DNA of 64,000 nt from Pseudomonas sp. SG20056. Its GTDB lineage: Bacteria; Pseudomonadota; Gammaproteobacteria; Pseudomonadales; Pseudomonadaceae. A program made the position numbers and the translations under genes. The notes beneath the pieces were generated by a model, which saw only the letters and a program-made list of their open reading frames with translations, ran no database searches and had not been told where the DNA came from. Of the stretch, positions 1 to 8,983 are shown one piece after another; position 1 is the stretch's first letter; each line of letters opens with the position of its first letter. The stretch covers positions 2,046,001-2,110,000 of the forward strand of contig NZ_CP134499.1 of NCBI RefSeq assembly GCF_031764535.1. Reading direction: 5' to 3'.

Positions 1-635
1 TCCGGCCAGATGGCCTGGCTAGTTATAAGAGTGCAACCCATCTGCTCATTCACGGCCTGAGCGCACCAGGGTTCGCCGACGCAGAAACCATCGATGCGCA
101 TGGCTTTAAGGTGGGCGAGCATCTGCGGTGGCGGTACGACGACGCTGTCCACGTCGCTCAATGGGTGAATGCCTTGGCTGGCCAGCCAGTAATTCAGCCA
201 CATGGCGTGGGTGCCGGTGGGGAAGGTCTGGGCGAAGGTCAATTTTGCGCCAGGCTGGTGCGCGCGTTGCGCCAATGCGCTGCCAGTGCTCACGCCATCT
301 GCTTGCAAGGCGGGCGACAGGTTGATGCTTTGGCCGTTTTGGTTCAACCCCATCAGCACCGCCATATCTGTGGCTGGTGCGCCGCCCAGGCCGAGCTGCA
401 CGCCATAAATCAGGCCGTAGAGGCTATGCGCTGCATCGAGTTCGCCGCACAGCAATTTGTCGCGCAGTGTGGCCCAGGAGGCCTGGCGCTGCAGGTTGAG
501 GGTCAGCCCATGCTTCTCGGCGAAGCCCTGGGTGGCGGCCACGATGACCGATGCGGCGTCTGTGAGGGCCATAAAGCCGATATTCAGTACCGGTTTTTCC
601 GGTGTATCGCTGCGGCTGATGTCGTGCTCATTCAT
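1..635 (-). CDS. nasS: NasS/NrtA-family nitrate-binding protein (partial, C-terminus outside window)
   Basis: The minus strand reads open from an ATG at 635 to the window edge, giving the first 211 residues of a CmpA/NrtA/NasS-type ligand-binding protein. The N-terminal segment around residues 17-45 (IGFMALTDAASVIVAATQGF) is typical of the family. No signal peptide precedes the domain, which favours a cytoplasmic NasS-type nitrate/nitrite sensor over a periplasmic transporter subunit. In known systems NasS holds the antiterminator NasT until nitrate binds; no nasT is visible here because the gene runs off the window. An AGGAAA ribosome site precedes the ATG. Family assignment is firm; sensor versus transporter is inference. 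Confidence 0.8.
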   Translation of the reverse strand, partial: MNEHDISRSDTPEKPVLNIGFMALTDAASVIVAATQGFAEKHGLTLNLQRQASWATLRDKLLCGELDAAHSLYGLIYGVQLGLGGAPATDMAVLMGLNQNGQSINLSPALQADGVSTGSALAQRAHQPGAKLTFAQTFPTGTHAMWLNYWLASQGIHPLSDVDSVVVPPPQMLAHLKAMRIDGFCVGEPWCAQAVNEQMGCTLITSQAIWP

Positions 636-804
636 GGTGCGTTTCCTGTGCCCACACAAAAAGGTGCCGTACCAAACGCTGACTTCAGTCCGCGATCAGA
701 ACGACACCATTGTCTATTTCGGCCATTTCCGCCGTTGGAAAGGTCTAATGGCTTAAGCCAAAGCAAGGCATATGCCATCTGTCTGCGGGTTTTACGGCGG
801 GAAA

Positions 805-831
805 GAAAAAGCCCCGCACTAGGCGGGGCTT
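805..831 (-). terminator. Rho-independent terminator of acnB
   Basis: A GC-rich stem AAGCCCCGC (809-817) / GCGGGGCTT (823-831) lies 19 bp past the acnB stop. On the minus strand it is followed by a run of five T, so it fits termination of acnB before nasS. Confidence 0.85.
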
Positions 832-849
832 TCTTGTTGCGGGTAACGC

Positions 850-3459
850 TTAGACCTGAACAGCAGGGATCTGGGCGTTTGCAGCAGCTTCACGGAACTC
901 GGCGATCTGGTCGAAGCTCAGGTAGCGGTAAACGTCCGCAGCCATGGTGTCGATTTTCTTCGCGTAGTCCATGTACTCCTCAACAGTCGGCAGTTTACCG
1001 GTGATTGCTGCAACAGCCGCCAGCTCGGCCGAAGCCAGGTAGACGTTGGCGCCATCGCCCAGACGGTTGGGGAAGTTACGGGTGGAAGTCGAAACTACGG
1101 TGGAGTTCGCCTCAACGCGTGCCTGGTTACCCATGCACAGCGAGCAGCCCGGCATTTCCATGCGCGCGCCGGCTTTGCCGTAGATGCCGTAGTAGCCTTC
1201 TTCGGTCAGCTGATGCTGGTCCATCTTGGTCGGCGGCGACAGCCACAGGCGGGTCGGCAGGGTGCCTTCGACTTTTTCCAGCAACTTACCAGCCGCGCGG
1301 AAGTGACCGATGTTGGTCATGCACGAACCGATAAACACTTCGTCGATCTTCTCGCCCTGAACGCTGGACAGCAGACGAGCATCGTCCGGGTCGTTCGGTG
1401 CGCATAGAACCGGCTCGTTGATGTCGGCCAGGTCGATTTCGATGATTTCGGCGTACTCGGCGTCCTTGTCGGCTTCCATCAGCTTCGGATCGGCCAACCA
1501 GGCTTCCATCGCTTGAGCGCGACGTTCCATGGTGCGCGCATCGCCGTAGCCTTCGCTGATCATCCAGCGCAGCAGGGTGATGTTCGAACGCAGGTACTCG
1601 GCAATCGCCTTTTCCGGCAGCTTGATGGTGCAACCAGCGGCGGAACGCTCGGCAGAGGCGTCGGACAGCTCGAAAGCCTGTTCAACGGTCAGCTCGTCCA
1701 GACCTTCGATCTCGAGGATGCGGCCGGAGAAGATGTTCTTCTTGCCTTTCTTCTCGACGGTCAGCAGACCTTTCTGGATGGCCACGTAAGGGATGGCATG
1801 CACCAGGTCACGCAGGGTAATGCCCGGTTGCAGTTTGCCCTTGAAGCGCACCAGTACCGACTCCGGCATGTCCAGCGGCATTACGCCAGTGGCAGCGGCG
1901 AAGGCAACCAGGCCCGAACCGGCCGGGAAGGAGATGCCGATCGGGAAGCGGGTGTGCGAGTCACCACCGGTACCAACGGTGTCCGGCAGCAGCATACGGT
2001 TCAGCCAGCTGTGGATGATGCCGTCGCCAGGACGCAGGGACACACCGCCACGGGTGCGGATGAAATCCGGCAGGGTGTGGTGGGTGGTGACGTCGATTGG
2101 CTTCGGATAGGCAGCGGTGTGGCAGAACGACTGCATCACCAGGTCAGCGGAGAAGCCTAGGCAAGCCAGGTCTTTCAGCTCGTCGCGGGTCATCGGGCCA
2201 GTGGTGTCCTGGGAGCCGACGGTGGTCATCTTCGGTTCGCAATAGGTGCCAGGACGCACGCCTTTGCCTTCTGGCAGGCCGCACGCCTTGCCGACCATCT
2301 TCTGCGCCAGGGTGAAACCCTTGGTGCTAGCAGCAGGTGGCTCAGGCAGCTTGAACAGGTCGGTTGGACCCAGGCCCAGTTCGGCGCGCGCTTTCTCGGT
2401 CAGGCCGCGACCGATGATCAGCGGGATACGGCCGCCGGCGCGAACTTCGTCGAGCAGTACTGGGGTCTTCATTTCGAAGGTGGCCAGTACTTCGTCGGTG
2501 CCGTGCTTGCAGACTTTGCCAGCATGCGGGTACAGGTCGATCACGTCGCCCATGTGCATGTTGGAAACGTCGAACTCGATTGGCAGAGCGCCAGCATCTT
2601 CCATGGTGTTGTAGAAGATCGGAGCAATCTTGCTGCCGAAGCAGAAGCCGCCAGCGCGCTTGTTCGGCACGTTAGGGATGTCGTCGCCGAAGAACCACAG
2701 CACCGAGTTGGTGGCGGATTTACGCGAGGAGCCGGTGCCGACTACGTCACCGACGTAGGCAATTGGGAAGCCTTGGCCGCGCATGGTTTCGATCTGCTTC
2801 ATCGGGCCGGTTACGCCTTGCTCGTCCGGCACGATGCCGTCACGGGCCATTTTCAGCATGGCCAGGGCGTGCAGCGGGATATCCGGACGCGACCAGGCGT
2901 CTGGAGCCGGCGACAGGTCGTCGGTATTGGTTTCGCCGGTGACCTTGAACACGCGCAGGCTGATCTTGTCGGCCAGGGTAGGGCGGTTCTTGAACCACTC
3001 GCCGTCAGCCCAGGATTGCAGTACGGCTTTGGCGTGAACGTTACCGTTCTTAGCTTTCTCTGCAACGTCGTGGAAGGCGTCGAACATCAGCAGGGTGTGC
3101 TTCAGTTGCTCGGCAGTCACGGCAGCCAGTTCACTGTTGTCGAGGAGCTCAACCAGGGTGGCGATGTTGTAACCGCCTTGCATGGTGCCGAGCAGTTCAA
3201 CTGCGTGTTGCTTGCTGATCAGTGGGGAAGTGACTTCGCCTTTGGCAAGGGCAGAGAGGAAACCGGCCTTGACGTAGGCGGCTTCGTCGACGCCTGGCGG
3301 CACGCGGTTGGTAATCAGGTCGAGCAGAAAAGCTTCTTCGCCGGCTGGCGGGTTTTTCAGCAGCTCGATCAGGCCTGCGGTTTGTTCGGCGTTCAGCGGC
3401 TGGGGCACGATACCCTGAGCGGCACGCTCTGCTACATGTTTGCGATAGGCTTCAAGCAC
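850..3459 (-). CDS. acnB: Bifunctional aconitate hydratase 2 / 2-methylisocitrate dehydratase AcnB
   Basis: An 869-residue AcnB-type aconitase that isomerises citrate and isocitrate in the TCA cycle; AcnB can also serve the methylcitrate cycle. The order is that of AcnB: HEAT-like N-terminal region, swivel domain, then the aconitase core with the 4Fe-4S cysteines ([10 protein letters not shown], and [11 protein letters not shown] near the C-terminus). I place the start at the GTG at 3459 (VLEAYRKH), because a GAGGG ribosome site lies 7-8 bases upstream and length and N-terminus then match the family; the upstream ATG would overlap that site. The gene is monocistronic between a terminator and a long structured leader. 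Very high certainty. Confidence 0.97.
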   Translation of the reverse strand: MLEAYRKHVAERAAQGIVPQPLNAEQTAGLIELLKNPPAGEEAFLLDLITNRVPPGVDEAAYVKAGFLSALAKGEVTSPLISKQHAVELLGTMQGGYNIATLVELLDNSELAAVTAEQLKHTLLMFDAFHDVAEKAKNGNVHAKAVLQSWADGEWFKNRPTLADKISLRVFKVTGETNTDDLSPAPDAWSRPDIPLHALAMLKMARDGIVPDEQGVTGPMKQIETMRGQGFPIAYVGDVVGTGSSRKSATNSVLWFFGDDIPNVPNKRAGGFCFGSKIAPIFYNTMEDAGALPIEFDVSNMHMGDVIDLYPHAGKVCKHGTDEVLATFEMKTPVLLDEVRAGGRIPLIIGRGLTEKARAELGLGPTDLFKLPEPPAASTKGFTLAQKMVGKACGLPEGKGVRPGTYCEPKMTTVGSQDTTGPMTRDELKDLACLGFSADLVMQSFCHTAAYPKPIDVTTHHTLPDFIRTRGGVSLRPGDGIIHSWLNRMLLPDTVGTGGDSHTRFPIGISFPAGSGLVAFAAATGVMPLDMPESVLVRFKGKLQPGITLRDLVHAIPYVAIQKGLLTVEKKGKKNIFSGRILEIEGLDELTVEQAFELSDASAERSAAGCTIKLPEKAIAEYLRSNITLLRWMISEGYGDARTMERRAQAMEAWLADPKLMEADKDAEYAEIIEIDLADINEPVLCAPNDPDDARLLSSVQGEKIDEVFIGSCMTNIGHFRAAGKLLEKVEGTLPTRLWLSPPTKMDQHQLTEEGYYGIYGKAGARMEMPGCSLCMGNQARVEANSTVVSTSTRNFPNRLGDGANVYLASAELAAVAAITGKLPTVEEYMDYAKKIDTMAADVYRYLSFDQIAEFREAAANAQIPAVQV

Positions 3460-3577
3460 AGTTATTACCCTCATCAGTGGTCCCAAAGGGTTGTCCGGGA
3501 CGCGATCCAGAAAACAACAAACCAGGCGCTTCGTGGCTTTATGGGCCGCTCAGCCGAGGTTGCGCTGCTTTCTTGCA

Positions 3578-3716
3578 GAAGCTGTTTTCAAAGTTTTACG
3601 CCGGCAGGACGGGCTGGATGAGGGCTGGTGCAGACACTTGAAGGGTGGCTCAAGGGTCGGCACCAACATCGAACCTGCAGGATTGACTGTGCTCGTGACG
3701 CTTTGAAAACAGCTTC
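3578..3716. repeat. 139-bp nested palindrome in the acnB / DUF1289 intergenic region
   Basis: The 406-bp gap 3460-3865 has no convincing gene. It contains three nested stems: outer GAAGCTGTTTTCAAAG (3578-3593) with its exact complement at 3701-3716, extending inward to about 23 bp with three mismatches; middle CCGGCAGG (3601-3608) with CCTGCAGG (3674-3681), 7 of 8; inner 3626-3641 with 3650-3665, 14 of 16, around the loop AGGGTGGC. Roughly 41 of 47 positions pair. It could be a structured RNA leader of acnB (118 bases before its start codon), an independent RNA, or a small palindromic mobile element; no target duplication is evident at its ends. Confidence 0.75.
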
Positions 3717-3865
3717 CAACGGACGTTGCTGCCTCTAAAAGGCCGGCCAATTCTACTGGAAAGCTTTGATAAAGTTAAGCCAAAGGCCCTGTTTATCTGG
3801 GGGTGATCTGCCTTAGACAAAGGGCTAAGATGCCGCCTTGTCCGCCAGTACCCATGCCTTTCGTT

Positions 3866-4342
3866 ATGTCCAACCAACGTATCAAAACCCCTTGTGTCGG
3901 CCTGTGCTCCACTGTTTACGGTGATTTGGTCTGCCGTGGCTGCAAGCGCTTCCATCATGAGGTGATTAACTGGAACGGCTATAACGACGAGGAAAAGCGT
4001 GCCGTTTGGCTGCGCCTGGAGGTGCTGTTGGTGCAGGTTATGGCAGCTAAGTTGGAAGTTTTCGATGCTGATCGTCTGCGAATGCAGCTGGAGCAGCGCA
4101 AGATCCGTTTTGTCCCGCAACAGTCACCGTATTGCTGGGCCTATCAATTGATCGCCCGTGGTGCGCGGGTCATTAGTCAGCTGGAGGCCTATGGCATGGT
4201 GCTGCTGCCAGAGTTTCGCAGTTGGGGCCTGCCGGAATTGCGCGATGCGATTGATCGCGAGTTCTTTCTGCTGTCCGAGGCGCACTACGAGCGCTACATC
4301 GCGCCGCGTTTTCTGCTTGAAGGGCTTGAGATAAGAGTCTGA
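3866..4342 (+). CDS. DUF1289 domain-containing protein
   Basis: A 158-residue protein with an N-terminal DUF1289 domain: the cysteines in TPCVGLCS, VCRGCKRFHHEV and the W-x-Y/N context are the domain's hallmark. The rest is a conserved extension of unknown role, ending in a segment rich in aromatic and acidic residues. DUF1289 proteins are assumed to bind metal or Fe-S through the cysteines, but no reaction is known to me. The start at 3866 (MSNQRIKTPC) sits next to the domain; an ATG at 3854 is an alternative and no strong ribosome site decides. The gene is divergent from acnB and ends in a terminator shared with the stress protein. Confidence 0.8.
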   Translation: MSNQRIKTPCVGLCSTVYGDLVCRGCKRFHHEVINWNGYNDEEKRAVWLRLEVLLVQVMAAKLEVFDADRLRMQLEQRKIRFVPQQSPYCWAYQLIARGARVISQLEAYGMVLLPEFRSWGLPELRDAIDREFFLLSEAHYERYIAPRFLLEGLEIRV

Positions 4343-4358
4343 AACCCTCTTTCAAATG

Positions 4359-4388
4359 AAAAAGCCGCCTGTTCAGGCGGCTTTTTTG
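4359..4388. terminator. Bidirectional terminator between DUF1289 gene and stress protein
   Basis: AAAAAGCCGCC (4359-4369) and GGCGGCTTTTTT (4377-4388) form an 11-bp stem with A and T tracts on both sides, so it can stop the convergent genes from either direction. Confidence 0.9.
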
Positions 4389-4404
4389 TTGTGCGGCACA
4401 GAGG

Positions 4405-5268
4405 TTAGCGCTGAGCGACCAGCTCTTCCAGGTGGGCAATGATGTCGTCCGGTTTGAGCACCAGAATGTCGCTTTCCAGCGAGTCGAGAATCACCTCGGC
4501 GGTATTGCCGATCAGCGCGCCAGAAATGCCGGTGCGCGCTACGGTGCCGATCACCGTGACGCCGGCGTTGAGGCGGTGCGCAACCTGCGGGATCAGCACA
4601 TCGGCCGGACCTTCGGCGATATGCAAGCGCTCATCGCTGATCTCGTACTCGGCTTGAAACGCCTTGCATTGCTCGCGGTAGCGCGCCTCGATGGTTTCCT
4701 TGAGTTGGAAGGTCGGGTCGGCCGCCGAGAGCATGGGCGCAGGGTGAGCGCTGATTACATGTAATTCGGCCTTGGCCAGGGCGGCAATATCAAAGCCATG
4801 GCTGACGATGCTGGTGTGCAGAGTGCGGTGTTCGCTGTCAGCATTTCCCACATCAACCGCTGCCAGAATCGCGGTGCCCGCCCAGGATTTTTCGGTTTTC
4901 ACCATCAGCACTGGCGCCGGGCAGTAGCGCAGCAGTTTCCAGTCATCGGGGGTGAGCAGAGCTTTTTTCAATGGGTTGTCGGGAAAGTGCTGCTTGATCA
5001 CCAGGCCGCAGCCTTCGGCCTGCTGCACGTTGATGATGGTCTGGTGCTGGTTTTCATCCCAGGCCTGCTGGCTGGAGGTGCTGAACCCTTCACTATTGAG
5101 CAAACCGGTCAGGTCGCGCAGGTAGCCGGTGTGATCACTTTTCTTATCGCACACCAGCAGATGCAGGTGCGATTGAGTGACGCCGGCAATCAGCTTGGCA
5201 CGTTTGAGGGCCAAGTCTTCCGTGTGATTGGGCTCCATCACCACCAGAATGCTGCGAATAGCTTGCAT
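4405..5268 (-). CDS. Tandem universal stress protein (UspE-like)
   Basis: A 287-residue protein with two Usp domains (about 1-140 and 150-285). The second half ends in the typical nucleotide-binding loop and C-terminal strand (VIGTVARTGISGALIGNTAE, then DILVLKP). Start chosen at 5268 (MQAIRSILVV) because GGAG lies 7 bases upstream; the longer frame to 5322 has no such site. Two-domain Usp proteins in Pseudomonas are linked to survival under low oxygen, and the promoter here carries an Anr-type box, which fits. ATP binding and the physiological role are inferred from family. It ends at a shared terminator. Confidence 0.9.
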   Translation of the reverse strand: MQAIRSILVVMEPNHTEDLALKRAKLIAGVTQSHLHLLVCDKKSDHTGYLRDLTGLLNSEGFSTSSQQAWDENQHQTIINVQQAEGCGLVIKQHFPDNPLKKALLTPDDWKLLRYCPAPVLMVKTEKSWAGTAILAAVDVGNADSEHRTLHTSIVSHGFDIAALAKAELHVISAHPAPMLSAADPTFQLKETIEARYREQCKAFQAEYEISDERLHIAEGPADVLIPQVAHRLNAGVTVIGTVARTGISGALIGNTAEVILDSLESDILVLKPDDIIAHLEELVAQR

Positions 5269-5304
5269 GATCATCTCCATGTGCAGTCGGTTGTACTGCT
5301 TATC

Positions 5305-5347
5305 ACTATAGATCGCTGCCACTGGCTTGATGCTTGACCGGTGTCAA
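5305..5347 (-). promoter_or_regulatory. Anr/FNR-type box and -10 element of the stress protein gene
   Basis: The perfect palindrome TTGACCGGTGTCAA (5334-5347) matches the Anr/FNR half-sites TTGA(C/T)-N4-(A/G)TCAA. On the minus strand a TATAGT -10 (complement of 5305-5310) would start transcription near 5298, putting the box centre about 42 bases upstream, the usual class II activator position. This predicts induction by oxygen limitation. Confidence 0.75.
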
Positions 5348-5374
5348 TCGAGTGGCTGTTCGCGTGTTCATTCG

Positions 5375-5380
5375 TATAAT
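5375..5380 (+). promoter_or_regulatory. Candidate -10 box for miaE
   Basis: A perfect TATAAT lies 131 bases before miaE. No good -35 is visible at 16-18 bp upstream, and the Anr-type box centre would fall about 46 bases before the predicted start, so this promoter may also respond to Anr. Tentative. Confidence 0.4.
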
Positions 5381-5511
5381 GGCGGCCCTGCAGCCGCACT
5401 GCTCAAGCCCGCTCATTTTTGTGAATTTATGTATCTGTCAGCCCAAATCGATCATTTGCTGCGTTGCGCTACCTTTCAGCCCGGGTATAGCCCGATGTTG
5501 AGTGCGCACCG

Positions 5512-6117
5512 ATGAACCTGCCGGAAATCCACGAGTTTCTCGGTTGCCGCACACCTGATGCCTGGATCACAGCCGCCTTGGCTGATCAGCAGACCTTGCT
5601 GATTGACCACAAGAATTGCGAATTCAAGGCCGCCAGCACGGCCTTGAGCCTGATGGCCAAGTACAGCACCTATGTCGACCTGCTCAACGCCATGTCGCGC
5701 CTGGCCCGTGAGGAGTTGGTGCACCATGAGCAGGTGCTGCGCATCATGAAGCGCCGCAAGATCGGCCTGCGCCCTGTATCGGCGGCGCGCTACGCCTCGG
5801 GCTTGCGCAAGGTGGTGCGCACCCATGAACCGCACAAATTGGTGGATACCCTGGTGGTCGGTGCGTTTATCGAGGCGCGCAGCTGCGAGCGTTTCGAGGC
5901 CCTGGTGCCGCACCTGGATGAAGAGCTGGGCAAGTTCTACTTCGGCTTGCTGAAAAGCGAGGCGCGGCATTTTCAGAACTATCTGAAGCTGGCTTATCAG
6001 TACGGCGATGAACGCGACGTAAACCAGGCCATCGAACGAGTGAGGGCGGCGGAGCGCGAGCTGATCGAGTCACCGGACACCGAGTTTCGTTTTCACAGCG
6101 GTGTGCCGCCGCTCTAA
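5512..6117 (+). CDS. miaE: tRNA-(ms2io6A)-hydroxylase MiaE
   Basis: A 201-residue ferritin-like diiron protein that hydroxylates the isopentenyl side chain of ms2i6A37 in tRNAs reading UNN codons, using molecular oxygen. The carboxylate/histidine ligands are seen in DHKNCEFKAA, REELVHHEQV, GAFIEARSCERF and KSEARHF, the usual four-helix arrangement. The ATG at 5512 follows the regular start of the family; only a weak GAG precedes it. It is divergent from the Usp gene and followed by a strong terminator, so it is probably transcribed alone. Confidence 0.93.
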   Translation: MNLPEIHEFLGCRTPDAWITAALADQQTLLIDHKNCEFKAASTALSLMAKYSTYVDLLNAMSRLAREELVHHEQVLRIMKRRKIGLRPVSAARYASGLRKVVRTHEPHKLVDTLVVGAFIEARSCERFEALVPHLDEELGKFYFGLLKSEARHFQNYLKLAYQYGDERDVNQAIERVRAAERELIESPDTEFRFHSGVPPL

Positions 6118-6120
6118 AGC

Positions 6121-6147
6121 AAAAAGCGCCCAATTGGGCGCTTTTTT
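6121..6147. terminator. Bidirectional terminator between miaE and SPFH gene
   Basis: AAAAAGCGCCC (6121-6131) pairs with GGGCGCTTTTTT (6136-6147) around an AATT loop, with T runs in both orientations. Confidence 0.92.
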
Positions 6148-6166
6148 GTTGGTGAATGTGCGGTGC

Positions 6167-7501
6167 TTACTGCTGCACTTTCAGATCCAGCGACAAGTCG
6201 CGCGCGGCCTTGGTGGCCAGTACGCCCATCAGTTGGCTGATTTCATCCTGGCGGCTGCTGGCGCCATCGCTACCGCCACCCATCATCACGCTGGGAACCG
6301 GTGCCTGGGCGGCGGCTTCGGCCCAGACCTTGTTAATCGCGATCAGCGCATCGAGCTTGGGTTGCAGCGCACCGTCAGCCTTGATTACCGCTTCACGGGC
6401 GTGGGCTTCGGCATCGGCGGTAATTTTCGTGGCATCGGCGGTGATCGCCGCTTTATCGCGCAACAGTTCGGCGGTCTGTTTTTCGATCTCGGCGCGGCCT
6501 TTCTCGCGCTCGGCGTTGATGATCGCCAGTTGCTTCTCGGTTTCTGCCTGGGTGGTGCGTTCGATCTGGTCGCGCAGGGTTTCCTGGCGGCGCGCTTCCA
6601 CTTCCTTTTCACCTCGGGCGGTCACCAGCAGCTTCTCTTCTTCTTCCTTCAGGCGGTTCTGCCGCGCGACAGCCAGCTCAGCCAGGGCCTGCTGGACCTT
6701 GACCATGCGCTGTTTGTACTGCGGGTTAGGGTCGACATTGGTGATGCGCGCCTCGACCACTTCCACGCCGTATTTGCGGAACTGCTGCTGCTTGCGTACC
6801 GGGATGCCCTTGTTGTCCATGACCTTCTCGGTGACGAACTGGCTGACGTTGTTGTCGCCGAACGCGCCTTGCTCGGTGCCTGCTTGCAGAATCGCGGTCT
6901 GGCTTGGCTGATGGCCGCGCGGGCCACGAATTTCCTTGCGCTTGATCAGGTACAGGCCGTCATTCAGCTGGTTTTCGAACTCGGCGGCGAACTCGCTGCG
7001 CGCGCCGGCATAAAAGTCATCGGCGCTCATCAGCGAGGCGGTGGCCTGCAGAGTTTCCTTGATGGCAGGCACCAGCGCGGTCTTGATGAAGTTTTCCGGG
7101 TTGCGGTATTCCTGGGCGATCTTCAGGAACTGCTCGCCCGCCGGCAGGCGGAAACGCGCCGAGGACTCGACCTTGGCGTCGACGTTGCCGAGAAACACGA
7201 TGGGGAAGGCTTCGATGGTGGCGCCGAGCGAATCGTTGTCGCTGCTGTCGTCGATGGCCAGGGCTTCGGTGAGCACCGATTGCACACTCAGGGCCTTCTT
7301 CCAGGCGGTGGCGCGGCCGAACCATTTGGTGGCGTAGCCGACGTCGTCGACCACTTTTTCTTCGCCGAATATGGTGCGCACGTGTGTGGCGAAACCGGCT
7401 TCGTTATAGAAGAACACGCTGTTGAAGGTGACGAAGCTCACCGCAACCAGTGCGGCCGGTGCGATGGCGTATTTGAAAAGGTGTTCCTTGCTGAGCAGCA
7501 T
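6167..7501 (-). CDS. SPFH/Band 7 domain membrane protein
   Basis: A 444-residue protein with one N-terminal membrane segment (about residues 10-30), an SPFH/band 7 region, and a long charged coiled coil (about 270-385, rich in Glu/Lys/Arg/Ala, including repeated EAR, EKG and ADA stretches), ending in a low-complexity Gly/Ser part and a short helix. This is the plan of prohibitin/stomatin/flotillin-like scaffolds that oligomerise on membranes. It lies between miaE and lpxH with its own ATG at 7501. No protease partner (NfeD type) is adjacent. The specific function is unknown. Confidence 0.85.
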   Translation of the reverse strand: MLLSKEHLFKYAIAPAALVAVSFVTFNSVFFYNEAGFATHVRTIFGEEKVVDDVGYATKWFGRATAWKKALSVQSVLTEALAIDDSSDNDSLGATIEAFPIVFLGNVDAKVESSARFRLPAGEQFLKIAQEYRNPENFIKTALVPAIKETLQATASLMSADDFYAGARSEFAAEFENQLNDGLYLIKRKEIRGPRGHQPSQTAILQAGTEQGAFGDNNVSQFVTEKVMDNKGIPVRKQQQFRKYGVEVVEARITNVDPNPQYKQRMVKVQQALAELAVARQNRLKEEEEKLLVTARGEKEVEARRQETLRDQIERTTQAETEKQLAIINAEREKGRAEIEKQTAELLRDKAAITADATKITADAEAHAREAVIKADGALQPKLDALIAINKVWAEAAAQAPVPSVMMGGGSDGASSRQDEISQLMGVLATKAARDLSLDLKVQQ

Positions 7502-7600
7502 GGTCGATCCCTGATGGCGTTTTGAGGTCGCCGATGCTGATGATCGGCGAATCGCCCGTCAAGTGGGGTGGCTCAGCGCTTTGTGCGCGGCGTCAAAGTT

Positions 7601-8329
7601 TCACGCAGGTTGAAGATCGAAGGCGCTTTGCTGCAAGCCTTGGCGGTCTGCCTGCAGTGCCCAGCCCAGTTTGTCCCAGTCGCCAAGCACAATGCGCTGC
7701 GCCGCCTGGCCGTTGACTTGCAGTTGATGGGTGGCGGGGCGATGGGTGTGGCCGTGGATCAGCGTGCGCACACCGTACTCGGCCATGATGCGCGGCACTT
7801 CATCCGGGGTGACGTCGACAATTTCACTGGCTTTCATCCGTGTTTGCGTACGGCTTTCATTGCGCAGCTTGCGCGCCAGTTTTTGTCGGGTGCGCAGCGG
7901 CAGATTGCGCAAAACCAACAGTGAAATCGGGTTGCGCAGCCAGCGCCGCAGCTTCATATAGCTGATGTCCTGGGTGCACAGGCTGTCGCCGTGCATCAGC
8001 AGCACGCGCTCGCCATTCAGCTCGATTACGCTGGGGTCGGGCAGCAAGGTGCAGCCAGCTTCGCGGCAGAAGGCTTTGCCGATCAAGAAGTCGCGATTGC
8101 CATGCATCAGGTAGATGCGCGTGCCGCGCTCGCTAAGTTGGCGCAGGGCCTGGGCAATCGAACGTTGAAAGGGGCTGATGGCGTCGTCGCCGATCCACAC
8201 TTCAAAGAAGTCGCCGAGGATATACAGCGCCTGAGCCTGAACCGCGCGGGTTTCAAGAAAATGCAGAAACGCCCGGCTGATGTCCGGGCGCTCCTGTTCA
8301 AGATGCAGATCGGAGATCAGTAGAATCAC
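7601..8329 (-). CDS. lpxH: UDP-2,3-diacylglucosamine diphosphatase LpxH
   Basis: A 242-residue calcineurin-like phosphoesterase that hydrolyses UDP-2,3-diacylglucosamine to lipid X in lipid A synthesis at the inner membrane surface. The metal ligands are visible in order: SDLHL (residues 6-10), GDFFEVW, HGNRDF, HGDSL and HGHTHRP. The start is a GTG at 8329 overlapping the ppiB stop by four bases, so translation is coupled to ppiB. Length is normal for the family. Confidence 0.96.
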   Translation of the reverse strand: MILLISDLHLEQERPDISRAFLHFLETRAVQAQALYILGDFFEVWIGDDAISPFQRSIAQALRQLSERGTRIYLMHGNRDFLIGKAFCREAGCTLLPDPSVIELNGERVLLMHGDSLCTQDISYMKLRRWLRNPISLLVLRNLPLRTRQKLARKLRNESRTQTRMKASEIVDVTPDEVPRIMAEYGVRTLIHGHTHRPATHQLQVNGQAAQRIVLGDWDKLGWALQADRQGLQQSAFDLQPA

Positions 8330-8820
8330 TCAACGATCTCAGCGCGCTCGATGATCACGTCATCAACCGGTACATCCTGGTGGCCGGATTTGCTGGTGGT
8401 GGCAACGGCCTTGATGGCATTCACCACGTCCATGCCTTCAACTACTTCACCGAAAACCGCATAACCCCAGCCTTGCACGGTCGGCGCGCTGTGGTTGAGG
8501 AAGCTGTTGTCGGAAACGTTGATAAAGAACTGCGCGGATGCCGAATGCGGCTCCATGGTGCGAGCCATTGCCACGGTGCCGATCTTGTTGGCGACGCCAT
8601 TGTTGGCTTCGTTCTTGATCGGGGCGCGGGTGGTTTTCTGCTTCATGCCCGGCTCGAAACCGCCGCCCTGGATCATGAAGTTGCTGATCACGCGGTGGAA
8701 AACGGTGTTGTCGTAGTGACCTTCTTTAACGTACTGCTTGAAGTTGGCCACGGTCTCCGGGGCTTTGTCTTCGAACAGGTTGAGGGTGATAACGCCGTGG
8801 TTGGTGTGCAGCTTGATCAT
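8326..8820 (-). CDS. ppiB: Peptidyl-prolyl cis-trans isomerase B (cyclophilin)
   Basis: A 164-residue cytoplasmic cyclophilin. The catalytic and binding segments are intact: [16 protein letters not shown] with the FHRV arginine, the [17 protein letters not shown] stretch and a C-terminal [12 protein letters not shown]. There is no signal peptide, which separates it from PpiA. I take the ATG at 8820 (MIKLHTNHG), the conserved family start, although no good ribosome site precedes it; a longer frame to 8877 adds unconserved residues. It forms a two-gene unit with lpxH and is divergent from glnS. Confidence 0.95.
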   Translation of the reverse strand: MIKLHTNHGVITLNLFEDKAPETVANFKQYVKEGHYDNTVFHRVISNFMIQGGGFEPGMKQKTTRAPIKNEANNGVANKIGTVAMARTMEPHSASAQFFINVSDNSFLNHSAPTVQGWGYAVFGEVVEGMDVVNAIKAVATTSKSGHQDVPVDDVIIERAEIVE

Positions 8821-8983
8821 GGAGGTAATCGCTCTGTCGATAAATCCGTGCGCCGCTGAATTTCCAGCAAAGGGCATTGCAGCGGTTCTTGGGCCTGTCA
8901 GGGGGTTGACAGCTTCGGCTATGATAAGCGCTTTGTTTTAGTCGGCCTACCCTGTGCCGCGCACCTGCATGATCAAGGACACC

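Noticed and set aside
2503..3621. 372-codon plus-strand reading frame opposite acnB
   Set aside because: Shadow of acnB in a GC-rich genome; no ribosome site and no recognisable domain, while acnB on the other strand is certain.
3491..3750. Possible small genes in the acnB upstream gap
   Set aside because: Short frames on both strands cross the palindrome, lack ribosome sites and encode no recognisable protein.
6101..7525. 474-codon plus-strand frame opposite the SPFH gene
   Set aside because: Begins inside the miaE terminator region and consists of low-complexity Leu/Phe/Gly runs that mirror the coiled coil on the other strand.
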